From JAWWPY01 sp964412845 (lineage in GTDB: Bacteria; Actinomycetota; Actinomycetes; Streptosporangiales; Streptosporangiaceae), in the NCBI GenBank assembly GCA_964412845.1, contig CAYPQM010000141.1, forward strand, positions 1 through 18,909: a stretch of DNA of 18,909 nucleotides, in the 5' to 3' direction. Position numbers and translations under genes: made by a program. The notes beneath the pieces were generated by a model. The model had not been told where the DNA came from and did no database searches. It saw only the letters and a program-made list of their open reading frames with translations. This document shows, piece after piece, positions 7,492 through 13,232 of the stretch (its first letter is position 1; every line of letters begins with the position of its first letter).

Positions 7492-7510
7492 CCGGCAGAG
7501 CCGCTGCCGG
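7492..7510 (+). other. Hairpin in the leader of the 106-aa membrane protein gene
   Basis: CCGGCAG-AGCCG-CTGCCGG is a perfect 7-bp stem with a 5-nt loop, ending 10 nt before the GGAGG ribosome site. It could affect mRNA stability or ribosome access, or be a small terminator for the preceding ORF; no T-run follows. Confidence 0.35.
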
Positions 7511-7529
7511 CGGATCCACCGGAGGAATC

Positions 7530-7850
7530 ATGACATCGCTGGTCTGGCTCAACATCCCGCTCGCCATCCTGGTCATCGGGGCCATCGTCGGCATCCCGCT
7601 GTGGATGACCTTCAAGCGTCCCGAGTCGCACCCGGACTACGCCGAGGCACGCGGCCACTTCCGGACCAAGAATGCCCGCGCCAACGGCCAGGCCGTGACG
7701 GTCGGCGGGCACGTGCTGGCCGGCCCGGAGCGCCCGCACACCCGCGGGATCATCCGCAGGCCCGTGCCTGGCCGCCGCCACTCCGGCGCGCCGAGCACCG
7801 CCCGCAGCCACGCCGCGGGGGCAGAGCAGCACACCCGTGCCTCAGCCTGA
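7530..7850 (+). CDS. Small single-helix membrane protein of unknown function
   Basis: Protein of 106 residues with an excellent ribosome binding site (GGAGG at 7521-7525, 4 nt before the ATG). One N-terminal membrane helix (about residues 4-28, LVWLNIPLAILVIGAIVGIPLWMTF) is followed by a basic, Pro/Arg/His-rich cytoplasmic tail (FKRPESHPDY through the end) with low complexity at the C-terminus. The context does not reveal a role. Its 3' end overlaps the 3' end of the convergent hydrolase gene by 9 nt. I recognise the general look of small actinobacterial membrane proteins but no named family. Confidence 0.75.
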   Translation: MTSLVWLNIPLAILVIGAIVGIPLWMTFKRPESHPDYAEARGHFRTKNARANGQAVTVGGHVLAGPERPHTRGIIRRPVPGRRHSGAPSTARSHAAGAEQHTRASA

Positions 7851-8768
7851 CGGTGATTCGTCCCCCGGACTGACGGGCAGCAGCCCGGCCAGATCCAGGA
7901 GGTCGTCGAGGATCGAACCGAACAACTGCGCGGCGAGGGTCAGGTGACCCTCGCCGCGCAGCATGTGTGCCCGGGCGCCGGGCAGGTGGCCGGCCAGCCA
8001 CTCCCCATGGGAGGCAGGGACCATCCGGTCCTGGTCGCCCTGCCAGACCGCCACCGGCACAGCGAAGCCGTCGCTGACGGAGAATCCCCAGTCGCGGACG
8101 AAGGCAATGTCGTCATCGCGCCAGCCGGCCACGCCGTCGCGCAGTGCCGCCCGGAATGACGCCGCGAGGTACTCGGCGAACTCGCCGGTAATCGCGGCCC
8201 GGTCCGCGTCGTCGACCAGGCCGCCGAGTCCGGCGGCCAGGTGCTCGCCGGTGATCTGGGCCATCCCGTCCGCCGCCGTCGCCAGGAACCCGATCAGCTC
8301 CTGCCCCCCGGCCGCCGCGGCGGCGAACTCCGCCAGGTTCTCCGGGCCCATCCCGGCCCGCCAGTCCAGCCCGTCCGCCAGGTAGGGCGCCACACCTGCC
8401 ATGGTGGCCGCGGCCAGGCACCGCCCGGGCATCCGGGCCGCGCAGGCCAGCGCGTGCGGACCACCTCCGGACCAGCCGACCGTGACGAACCGGCCGACCC
8501 CAAGATGGTCCAGCACCGCCGCCACATCCTCGGCCGCGTCTACCACCTGGCGCCCCGGCGACGGCGTCGACCCGTCGTAGCCAGGCCGGGCGTACACCAC
8601 AGTGCGCAGCCCGCGCGATGCCGCCTCGTTCGCCATCGGTGCGAAGCTGATCAGTCCGCCTGGTGTTCCGTGCTGGAAGACAAGCGGGAGGCCATCGTGC
8701 GGGCCGGCCGTCAGCACGTGCAGAAGCCGTCCGTCCTCCCGTTCCACCATGCGCCGTTCCTCGGTCAT
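7842..8768 (-). CDS. Alpha/beta-fold hydrolase
   Basis: Protein of 308 residues. The alpha/beta-hydrolase landmarks are all visible: an early HG oxyanion segment (VFQHGTPGG, 31-38), RPGYDGS, the nucleophile elbow VGWSGGG with Ser100, the acid in VWQGDQDRMVP (Asp247, or Asp245) and the catalytic His275 in GEGHLT. A variable lid region lies between about 130 and 235. The reaction cannot be deduced; esterase, lactonase or epoxide-hydrolase-like activities are possible. The ATG at 8768 was chosen because it sits exactly 6 nt after a TACGCT -10-like hexamer, giving a leaderless arrangement. The frame stays open for 90 codons upstream but that part lacks family similarity. An internal ATG six codons in (MVERED) is an alternative. 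Confidence 0.9.
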   Translation of the reverse strand: MTEERRMVEREDGRLLHVLTAGPHDGLPLVFQHGTPGGLISFAPMANEAASRGLRTVVYARPGYDGSTPSPGRQVVDAAEDVAAVLDHLGVGRFVTVGWSGGGPHALACAARMPGRCLAAATMAGVAPYLADGLDWRAGMGPENLAEFAAAAAGGQELIGFLATAADGMAQITGEHLAAGLGGLVDDADRAAITGEFAEYLAASFRAALRDGVAGWRDDDIAFVRDWGFSVSDGFAVPVAVWQGDQDRMVPASHGEWLAGHLPGARAHMLRGEGHLTLAAQLFGSILDDLLDLAGLLPVSPGDESPSG

Positions 8769-8785
8769 CGTCCGAGCGTAGCGGC
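8763..8785 (-). promoter_or_regulatory. Leaderless promoter/start element of the hydrolase gene
   Basis: Read on the minus strand, TACGCT (8780-8775) is followed by CGGACG and then the ATG (8768-8766). A TAnnnT box six bases from the start codon is the known geometry of leaderless actinobacterial transcripts, in which the A of the ATG is the first base. There is no Shine-Dalgarno sequence, supporting this. The same 23-bp element, with one mismatch, occurs at 10565-10587. Confidence 0.6.
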
Positions 8786-8861
8786 CAGCCAGCCGCCCCC
8801 GGCCGGGTCGCGCTTCCCCGCGAGGCCGAGCTCGCCGAGCTGCGATCAGCTCCGTGCGGTT

Positions 8862-8880
8862 ACTCACACTGAACTCACAC
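8862..8880 (+). promoter_or_regulatory. 11-bp-period direct repeat upstream of the DUF5666 gene
   Basis: ACTCACAC-TGA-ACTCACAC: two identical octamers whose starts are exactly 11 bp apart (one helical turn), about 80 bp before the start codon. Direct repeats at 11-bp period are typical of OmpR/PhoP-type regulator sites. A 10-bp palindrome, GTGCCGGCAC (8920-8929), lies between this and the gene. Confidence 0.4.
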
Positions 8881-8959
8881 GCAATCCGTGCAGCGCCCTG
8901 ACATTGGCCGCCGATGATGGTGCCGGCACATTGATCCACTGAACCCATGAGGACACGTG

Positions 8960-9631
8960 ATGAGCGACGACGAACACGAGCAGCCCGCCGATCCCGGATC
9001 ACCCGCACCGGAAGGGGGTGGCGGCCAGCCTCCGGCACGGTCCGGGCGCGCTCGCAGGGTGCGGGGCGCGCTCGCCAGCCGGGCTGCGGGCTGGGTGGTA
9101 GCGACTGCGCTCGCGGGGGCCGTCGTCGCGCTTGCGGTCACCGCGGCCACCCTGCGGTCGGCTCCCATCGCGGTGCGGGTCCCAGTCGGCGTGGTGGGGC
9201 CGGCCCGTATCAATCCCGGTAACGTGCAGCTCCACATCGGGCCCGGCGGAGGACAGGTCCTGATCGCGCCTGGCCGTGCACAGGTCGTGATCCCTCCGGC
9301 CGGGGGACGGGTCTTCCTCGTTCCCGGTGGGCCAGCCGTCAGCCGTCTCCTGCCCATCGCTGTCGGCCCCGGAGCGTTCAGCGGGCAGGTCTCGACGGTG
9401 TTCGGCCGTGAAGTCGTCGGGACCGTGGCCAGCGTGTCCTCGTCGGGCTTCACGGTCAAGACAGGGGCCGGACAGCCCGTAACCGTCAGCGGGCAGTCCT
9501 CGACCCGGTACCGGAAGGCAGGCCGCCCGGCGTCAGCCAGCGCGGTCACCCGGGGCGCGAAAGTCGCCGTGCTCGGCTCGCTGAACGGTTCGACGATCTC
9601 GGCGATCGTGGTGTCGGTGCTTGCCGGATAG
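8960..9631 (+). CDS. Membrane-anchored DUF5666-like protein
   Basis: Protein of 223 residues. The ATG at 8960 is preferred over GTG 8957 because GAGGA (8949-8953) is then 6 nt away. The cytoplasmic N-terminus (1-43) is acidic then basic and Pro/Gly-rich; one membrane helix follows (about 44-65). The extracytoplasmic part begins with a run of four roughly ten-residue beta-like repeats (about 83-125, pattern PG.VQL/VLI/VFL..P). The last 75 residues (about 150-222: GTVASVSSSGFTVKT, VTRGAKVAVLGSLNG, ISAIVVSVL) resemble DUF5666, a small beta-barrel-like domain of unknown role in bacterial envelope proteins. It is divergent from the hydrolase and probably regulated by its own upstream repeat. Confidence 0.8.
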   Translation: MSDDEHEQPADPGSPAPEGGGGQPPARSGRARRVRGALASRAAGWVVATALAGAVVALAVTAATLRSAPIAVRVPVGVVGPARINPGNVQLHIGPGGGQVLIAPGRAQVVIPPAGGRVFLVPGGPAVSRLLPIAVGPGAFSGQVSTVFGREVVGTVASVSSSGFTVKTGAGQPVTVSGQSSTRYRKAGRPASASAVTRGAKVAVLGSLNGSTISAIVVSVLAG

Positions 9632-9656
9632 GGCCTGCGTCGATCCGGTAGGCGGC

Positions 9657-10481
9657 CTAGTGCTGCCGGGCCTGCTGCGCGCTGGCGGCCAGTTCGGCGG
9701 TGAGCGCCGGCCAGGCGACCGGGTCATGACCGGGGATGAGGCGGTAGCCGCGATCGGCGGCGATCCGCTTGAGCTTGCGGATCTGCTGCACGCTCACCTC
9801 GGGGCCGACCCCGATCCGGCCGCCCACCGCCACCTCGCGCTCGATGTTCTCGGTCAGGTCGGCCGCATCGAAGGCAAAGACGAACCCGCCGCCGCCCACG
9901 GAGTCATCCAGGCTGACCACGAAGCTTTGATGGCCGGGCGTGTGCCCGGCCGTCAGCACGGCCCGGACCCCAGGCGCGATCTCGGCGTCCCCTTCGGCCA
10001 CCTGCCAGTCGATCCGCGGGTCGTCGAAGTCCACCCGGAAGATGCCATCTTCCTCCGGGCCGGGTGGGCTGGAGAAGCCGAAGTCCAGCTCGGCCCGCTG
10101 GATATGCACCGGCACCCGGCCCGCGAAGTGCTTCAGGCCGCCGGCGTGGTCGTTGTGCAGGTGGCTGACGGCCACGGCGTAGATCTTGGCCATGTCCACC
10201 CCCACCCCGGCCAGGGCCTCATCCAGCGGCTCGCCGGGACCGGGCAGGACCGGTTGTATCGCCGGGTCACCATGAAAGCGGCGGCGCAGCGCCGGGTCGG
10301 TGATCAGCGCCGCGTTGAATCCGGTGTCGAGCAGCAGCCAGCCGCCGTCACACTCCAGGAGCACCCCGGGGACCGGCTCCCGCAGCCGCTCCTCATCGGA
10401 CGCCCCCTCCACCGACACCGACTTCGGCAGGTCTTCCCAGCCCAGGGTGAGCGGCACGATCCGGCGGACCCCAGCACCCAT
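9657..10481 (-). CDS. Metallo-beta-lactamase-fold hydrolase, lactonase-like
   Basis: Protein of 274 residues. The zinc ligands of the metallo-beta-lactamase fold are intact: SHLHNDHAGG (His107, His109, Asp111, His112), AGHTPGH (His180), FAFDAADL (Asp205 or Asp208) and IPGHDP (His252). The spacing and the N-terminal LLLDTG strand resemble N-acyl-homoserine lactonase and related lactonases of the AiiA/AttM group, so a lactone-hydrolysing or quorum-quenching role is possible but not provable. Glyoxalase II or sulfatase-like roles are alternatives. The start at 10481 is set by GGAAGG (10496-10491) with a 9-nt spacer; an ATG at 10490 abuts that site and is less likely. Upstream lies an 89-nt leader with a GC-rich tandem repeat and a leaderless-type promoter whose ATG is in another frame. 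Confidence 0.88.
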   Translation of the reverse strand: MGAGVRRIVPLTLGWEDLPKSVSVEGASDEERLREPVPGVLLECDGGWLLLDTGFNAALITDPALRRRFHGDPAIQPVLPGPGEPLDEALAGVGVDMAKIYAVAVSHLHNDHAGGLKHFAGRVPVHIQRAELDFGFSSPPGPEEDGIFRVDFDDPRIDWQVAEGDAEIAPGVRAVLTAGHTPGHQSFVVSLDDSVGGGGFVFAFDAADLTENIEREVAVGGRIGVGPEVSVQQIRKLKRIAADRGYRLIPGHDPVAWPALTAELAASAQQARQH

Positions 10482-10520
10482 GACACCCATCCTTCCGCTG
10501 GCCTGGCCGGGCGGGCCGTC

Positions 10521-10550
10521 CGGCGGCTCGCCGCCCGGCGGCTCGCCGCC
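10521..10550. repeat. 15-bp tandem repeat in the lactonase leader
   Basis: CGGCGGCTCGCCGCC is present twice in direct succession (10521-10535 and 10536-10550), followed by a partial third CGGCG. Each copy is internally nearly self-complementary (GGCGAGCCGCC), so the transcribed leader could fold into two small GC-rich hairpins just before the lactonase ribosome site. Confidence 0.75.
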
Positions 10551-10564
10551 CGGCGCGGTTGCCC

Positions 10565-10587
10565 GGTCATCGTCCGAGGGTAGCGGC
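10565..10587 (-). promoter_or_regulatory. Second copy of the leaderless-type promoter element
   Basis: On the minus strand TACCCT (10582-10577) is followed by CGGACG and ATG (10570-10568). The element matches the hydrolase copy at 22 of 23 positions. Here the ATG is not in frame with the lactonase; it would open an overlapping Arg-rich frame running to 10304. The promoter itself is a good candidate for lactonase transcription starting 89 nt upstream of its start codon. Confidence 0.5.
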
Positions 10588-10649
10588 GCCCGGCCAGGCC
10601 AGCGGCCGTGCCCCGCGGCGGATCGCGTGGTCCCGTGGTTCCCGGACGC

Positions 10650-10686
10650 CAATGTCCTGGCCGCCGCAGTGGCGGCCAGGACATTG
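10650..10686 (-). terminator. Strong hairpin terminator after the G1 peptidase gene
   Basis: A perfect 16-bp inverted repeat: the left arm begins CAATGTCCTGG and ends CCGCC at 10665, the loop is GCAGT (10666-10670), and the right arm runs from GGCGG at 10671 to 10686. It begins 16 nt beyond the peptidase stop codon. No U-tract follows on the minus strand, as is common for actinobacterial intrinsic terminators. It separates the peptidase from the lactonase promoter. Confidence 0.8.
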
Positions 10687-10702
10687 ACCGGAAGGGCAGC
10701 GG

Positions 10703-11512
10703 CTAGTTGCTTCGCAGCCAGGTGGCGGTGAAGGTGTTGTTGCCGCTCAGGGTAGAGATCGCATCCTTAGGCGTGCCGCTGTTGTTGATCATGGTGATCT
10801 GGGTTGGGTTGAAGGTGCCGATGGCCGCGCCATTGGCGGTGGCGCCGGTGAAGGTGACCGGGCTGAAGTGGGCCAGGGGCAGGATGCCGCCACTGGCGGT
10901 GCAGCAGGGCGCTTCGGCGATGACCTCGGCCGAGGAGTTCGCTGCCCCGCTCAGGGAGGCGTTGATGGTGTGGCTCCAGGCCTGGGTGGAGTCGCTCAGC
11001 ACCAGGGTGTAGCTACTGCCGCCATTGAAGGTGACCGAGCCGGTGAAATGGTCACCGGGCCGCACCGTATTGCTGAAATTGACCGGGAACGCTGGGTACA
11101 TCTCGTACCAGGAGTAGTACTGCGGGGTGCGGCCAGAACAGTCCACCTCGCTGCCGGTCTGCTCCACGGTGCTGCTGCTGTACCCGTCCAGCCCGACCCA
11201 GAAGCTTGAGTACTTGGCACTGCCGGAGCAGGTGCCGGTGGGCTCGGTCCAGCTCGCCGAGACACTGGTGAAGGTCCGTCCGGTGGCGGCGTACCCGGAC
11301 CAGTTGGTGCTCTGGGCGGTCGGGTTCACCGTCCCGCCGTGCGCGGCCAGCGGCCTGGTCGCGTGACCGGCCGGCCGGACCAGATGGGCAGCAGGCCTGG
11401 TCAGGTGGGCCGCGTGCGACGCGATCGGCGCCGCCGAGGCCATGCCTGCCGAGGCGAGCGAGCCGAGCACGAGGCCCAGGCCGGCGGCGGGCACGAACCA
11501 TCTACGAAGCAT
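10703..11512 (-). CDS. Secreted G1-family glutamic peptidase (eqolisin-like)
   Basis: Protein of 269 residues with a clear Sec signal peptide: MLRRWFVPAAG, a hydrophobic core, and a probable cleavage after ASA (about residue 27-28). The first residues of the secreted part are three heptapeptide repeats (AAHLTRP, AAHLVRP, AGHATRP; 34-54), perhaps a short propeptide. The domain itself (about 62-269) starts with QSTNWSGYA, typical of G1 peptidases, and carries the catalytic pair: Gln118 in VEQTGSE and the Glu of AEVIAEAP (probably Glu200), plus the conserved WYEMYP and FWVGLDG segments. It is probably an acid-acting endopeptidase released to the medium. A strong ribosome site AGAGGAGA (11524-11517) sits 4 nt before the ATG. 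It is monocistronic, with a strong terminator behind and an AT-rich promoter region in front. The frame extends upstream to 11695 without family-like sequence. Confidence 0.9.
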   Translation of the reverse strand: MLRRWFVPAAGLGLVLGSLASAGMASAAPIASHAAHLTRPAAHLVRPAGHATRPLAAHGGTVNPTAQSTNWSGYAATGRTFTSVSASWTEPTGTCSGSAKYSSFWVGLDGYSSSTVEQTGSEVDCSGRTPQYYSWYEMYPAFPVNFSNTVRPGDHFTGSVTFNGGSSYTLVLSDSTQAWSHTINASLSGAANSSAEVIAEAPCCTASGGILPLAHFSPVTFTGATANGAAIGTFNPTQITMINNSGTPKDAISTLSGNNTFTATWLRSN

Positions 11513-11615
11513 GTGGTCTCCTCTGCGTTCGCGGGAGCAGGGCACTGGGTGAGGCATGTGCGCGCCGTTGTCCAGTTGCCCTGCTGAGGGTTGCCGCGAC
11601 CGTACGTTGCGTGAG

Positions 11616-11645
11616 GGTAAAGAAAAAACCAAGTGTTGGTAAAGA
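11616..11645. promoter_or_regulatory. Promoter/operator region of the G1 peptidase gene
   Basis: GGTAAAGA occurs at 11616-11623 and again at 11638-11645, exactly 22 bp (two helical turns) apart, with the symmetric CCAA-GTG-TTGG (11629-11639) and an A6 run between them. On the minus strand this reads as TCTTTACC repeats; TTTACC and TACCCT (11620-11615) could be -35 and -10, and TTGACG (11665-11660) is an alternative -35. The spot is strikingly AT-rich against its background and about 100-130 bp before the gene start. Confidence 0.45.
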
Positions 11646-11709
11646 TCTGGTATGTAACTCGTCAAGAATGGCGGCCAACCGCAGCGGCCAGCCATTTCTT
11701 GCCCGCCGT

Positions 11710-12360
11710 TTAAATGTGACGGCGATCACTCTGGGGCATCCGGTGGCTCAGGTCGAGGACCCGGTCGCATCGCTGCGCCACATCCGGGTCGTGCGTGGCC
11801 AGCACCAGCGAGCCGCCGGCCGCCGTGATGGCCAGCATCCGGGTCAGCACGAGCTCGCGGGAGACGCGATCCTGCTCGGCGGTGGGCTCATCCGCGATGA
11901 GCAGGCTGGGCGCGCTGGCCAGCGCCCGGGCGACGGCGACGCGCTGCTGCTGGCCGCCGGAGAGCTCATCAGCGAGCTGGCCCGCGTGGTCAGCCAGGCC
12001 GAGTTCGGCGAGCGCCCGGTCCACCACCACCCCGACCTGGTCGCCGGCCATCCCGGCCGCGAACAGCGCGACCTCGATATTCTCCGCGGCCGTCAGCAGC
12101 GACACGAGGCCGTGGCCTTGGAGCACTGCCGCCACGCCTTCCGGGATGCGGCCGGGCGGCACCGGGACGCCGTCCAGCAGCACCTGCCCGGTGGTCGGCA
12201 CGGCTAGCCCGGCGAGCAAGGCCAGCAGGCTCGTCTTGCCCGACCCGGACGGGCCGACCACGGCCAGCCGCTCGCCGGGGCCCACCTTCAGGTCGAGGCC
12301 ATGCAGGATGCTCCGGCCGCCGATGGTGTAGCCCAGGCCCTGGGCTTCGATCATGCTCAT
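11710..12360 (-). CDS. ABC transporter ATP-binding protein (first of two, LolD/MacB-type)
   Basis: ATPase subunit of 216 residues. Walker A is GPSGSGKT (36-43), the Q-loop Gln81, signature LSGGQQQR (133-140), Walker B LLIADEPT (153-160) and H-loop His190, so it should hydrolyse ATP. The D-loop reads AEQD rather than the usual SALD/NLD type. It is the last gene of an operon; its ATG overlaps the stop of the neighbouring ATPase gene as ATGA. Together with the FtsX-type permease it belongs to the LolD/MacB/FtsE class, which works on lipoproteins, lipids, peptides or antibiotics at the membrane rather than classical import. The substrate is unknown. Confidence 0.92.
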   Translation of the reverse strand: MSMIEAQGLGYTIGGRSILHGLDLKVGPGERLAVVGPSGSGKTSLLALLAGLAVPTTGQVLLDGVPVPPGRIPEGVAAVLQGHGLVSLLTAAENIEVALFAAGMAGDQVGVVVDRALAELGLADHAGQLADELSGGQQQRVAVARALASAPSLLIADEPTAEQDRVSRELVLTRMLAITAAGGSLVLATHDPDVAQRCDRVLDLSHRMPQSDRRHI

Positions 12361-13232
12361 CGGGGATCGCCATCGATGTCGTCAGTGCTCACCCGGCGCA
12401 GCAGGATGCCCTCATCCTGGCGGACCGCCCGGGCCAGCGAACCGGGCGGGAGCAGGTCAAACAGCTCGGGCGGCAGCTGGAGGGTGCCGTCCCGGCCCAC
12501 GACGACGTACTCCTGCCCGGCGCGGCCTTCAGCGCCCACCCGCCCGTCGCGGATGGTGATGGTACGGCCCAGCGCGCTGGCCACCGCCGGGTCATGGGTC
12601 ACCGCGACCACCGTGGTGCCCCCGCGTGCGTTCGCCCCCCGGATCAGCTCGATGACCGCCGCCGCCGACGCCAGGTCCAGTTGGGTGGTCGGCTCGTCGG
12701 CGAGCAGCAGCCGGGGCTCGTTGACCAGGGCGATGGCCAGCGCGAGCCGCTGCTGCTCGCCGCCGGAGAGCCGCCCGGCACGGTGATGGGCCAGCCGGGC
12801 CAAGCCGACCTCCTCCAGCAGGGCGGTGGCCCGCTTGCGCTTGGCGGAACCACTGCGCCGGGCGGGCGCCTGCGCGAACAGCAGATTCCCGGTGGCGGTC
12901 TGGTACGGCAGCAGGTTCCGGGCTGGATTCTGCAGCAGCAGGCCGACCTCCTGCAGCCGCAGTCTGGTCAGCGCACTGCCGCCCAGCTCGGCGAGCCGGT
13001 GGCCATTGACCTCCACCCGGCCCGCAGTGGGCCGCAGCAGCCCGGCAAGATGCCACAGCAGCGTCGTCTTCCCGGCTCCTGACGGGCCGAGCAGCGCCAC
13101 CATCTCGCCTTGCCGCACGGTCAGGTCGACTCCGCGCAGCGCGGCGACCTCTGATCCGGGAGTGCCGTAGACATGGACGAGGTTGTCGCAGCGGACCGCG
13201 ACCGGGGCGGCACGGGGCTGCGGCGCGGTCAT
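12357..13232 (-). CDS. ABC transporter ATP-binding protein with AbrB-like C-terminal tail
   Basis: ATPase subunit of 291 residues. Walker A is GPSGAGKTT (49-57), Q-loop Gln101, signature LSGGEQQR (155-162), Walker B LLLADEPT (175-182) and H-loop His213. Beyond the nucleotide-binding domain (ending about 235) is a tail of about 55 residues: EYVVVGRDGTLQLPPELFDLL and GILLRRV look like the swapped-hairpin AbrB/SpoVT pattern (a V-V-x-R-D-G-x-L-x-L-P core). In ABC proteins such a tail may be a dimerisation or regulatory module; that is inference. The ATG overlaps the permease stop and its own stop overlaps the next ATPase start, so all three subunits are coupled. The two ATPases are clearly different proteins, suggesting a heterodimeric motor. 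Confidence 0.92.
   Translation of the reverse strand: MTAPQPRAAPVAVRCDNLVHVYGTPGSEVAALRGVDLTVRQGEMVALLGPSGAGKTTLLWHLAGLLRPTAGRVEVNGHRLAELGGSALTRLRLQEVGLLLQNPARNLLPYQTATGNLLFAQAPARRSGSAKRKRATALLEEVGLARLAHHRAGRLSGGEQQRLALAIALVNEPRLLLADEPTTQLDLASAAAVIELIRGANARGGTTVVAVTHDPAVASALGRTITIRDGRVGAEGRAGQEYVVVGRDGTLQLPPELFDLLPPGSLARAVRQDEGILLRRVSTDDIDGDPR

Larger units (their letters stand above)
7353..7529. other. Non-coding stretch with inverted repeats
   Basis: This gap between two small membrane-protein genes has no convincing coding frame. It contains the GCAGAA/TTCTGC cluster and a 7-bp hairpin, listed separately, plus a less GC-rich section (about 7360-7460) where a promoter for the following gene would be expected. 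I could not identify a clear -35/-10 pair. Confidence 0.6.

Noticed and set aside
8769..9038. 90-codon upstream extension of the hydrolase
   Set aside because: It would cross the divergent promoter region and the DUF5666 start, and lacks family similarity; the leaderless promoter marks 8768.
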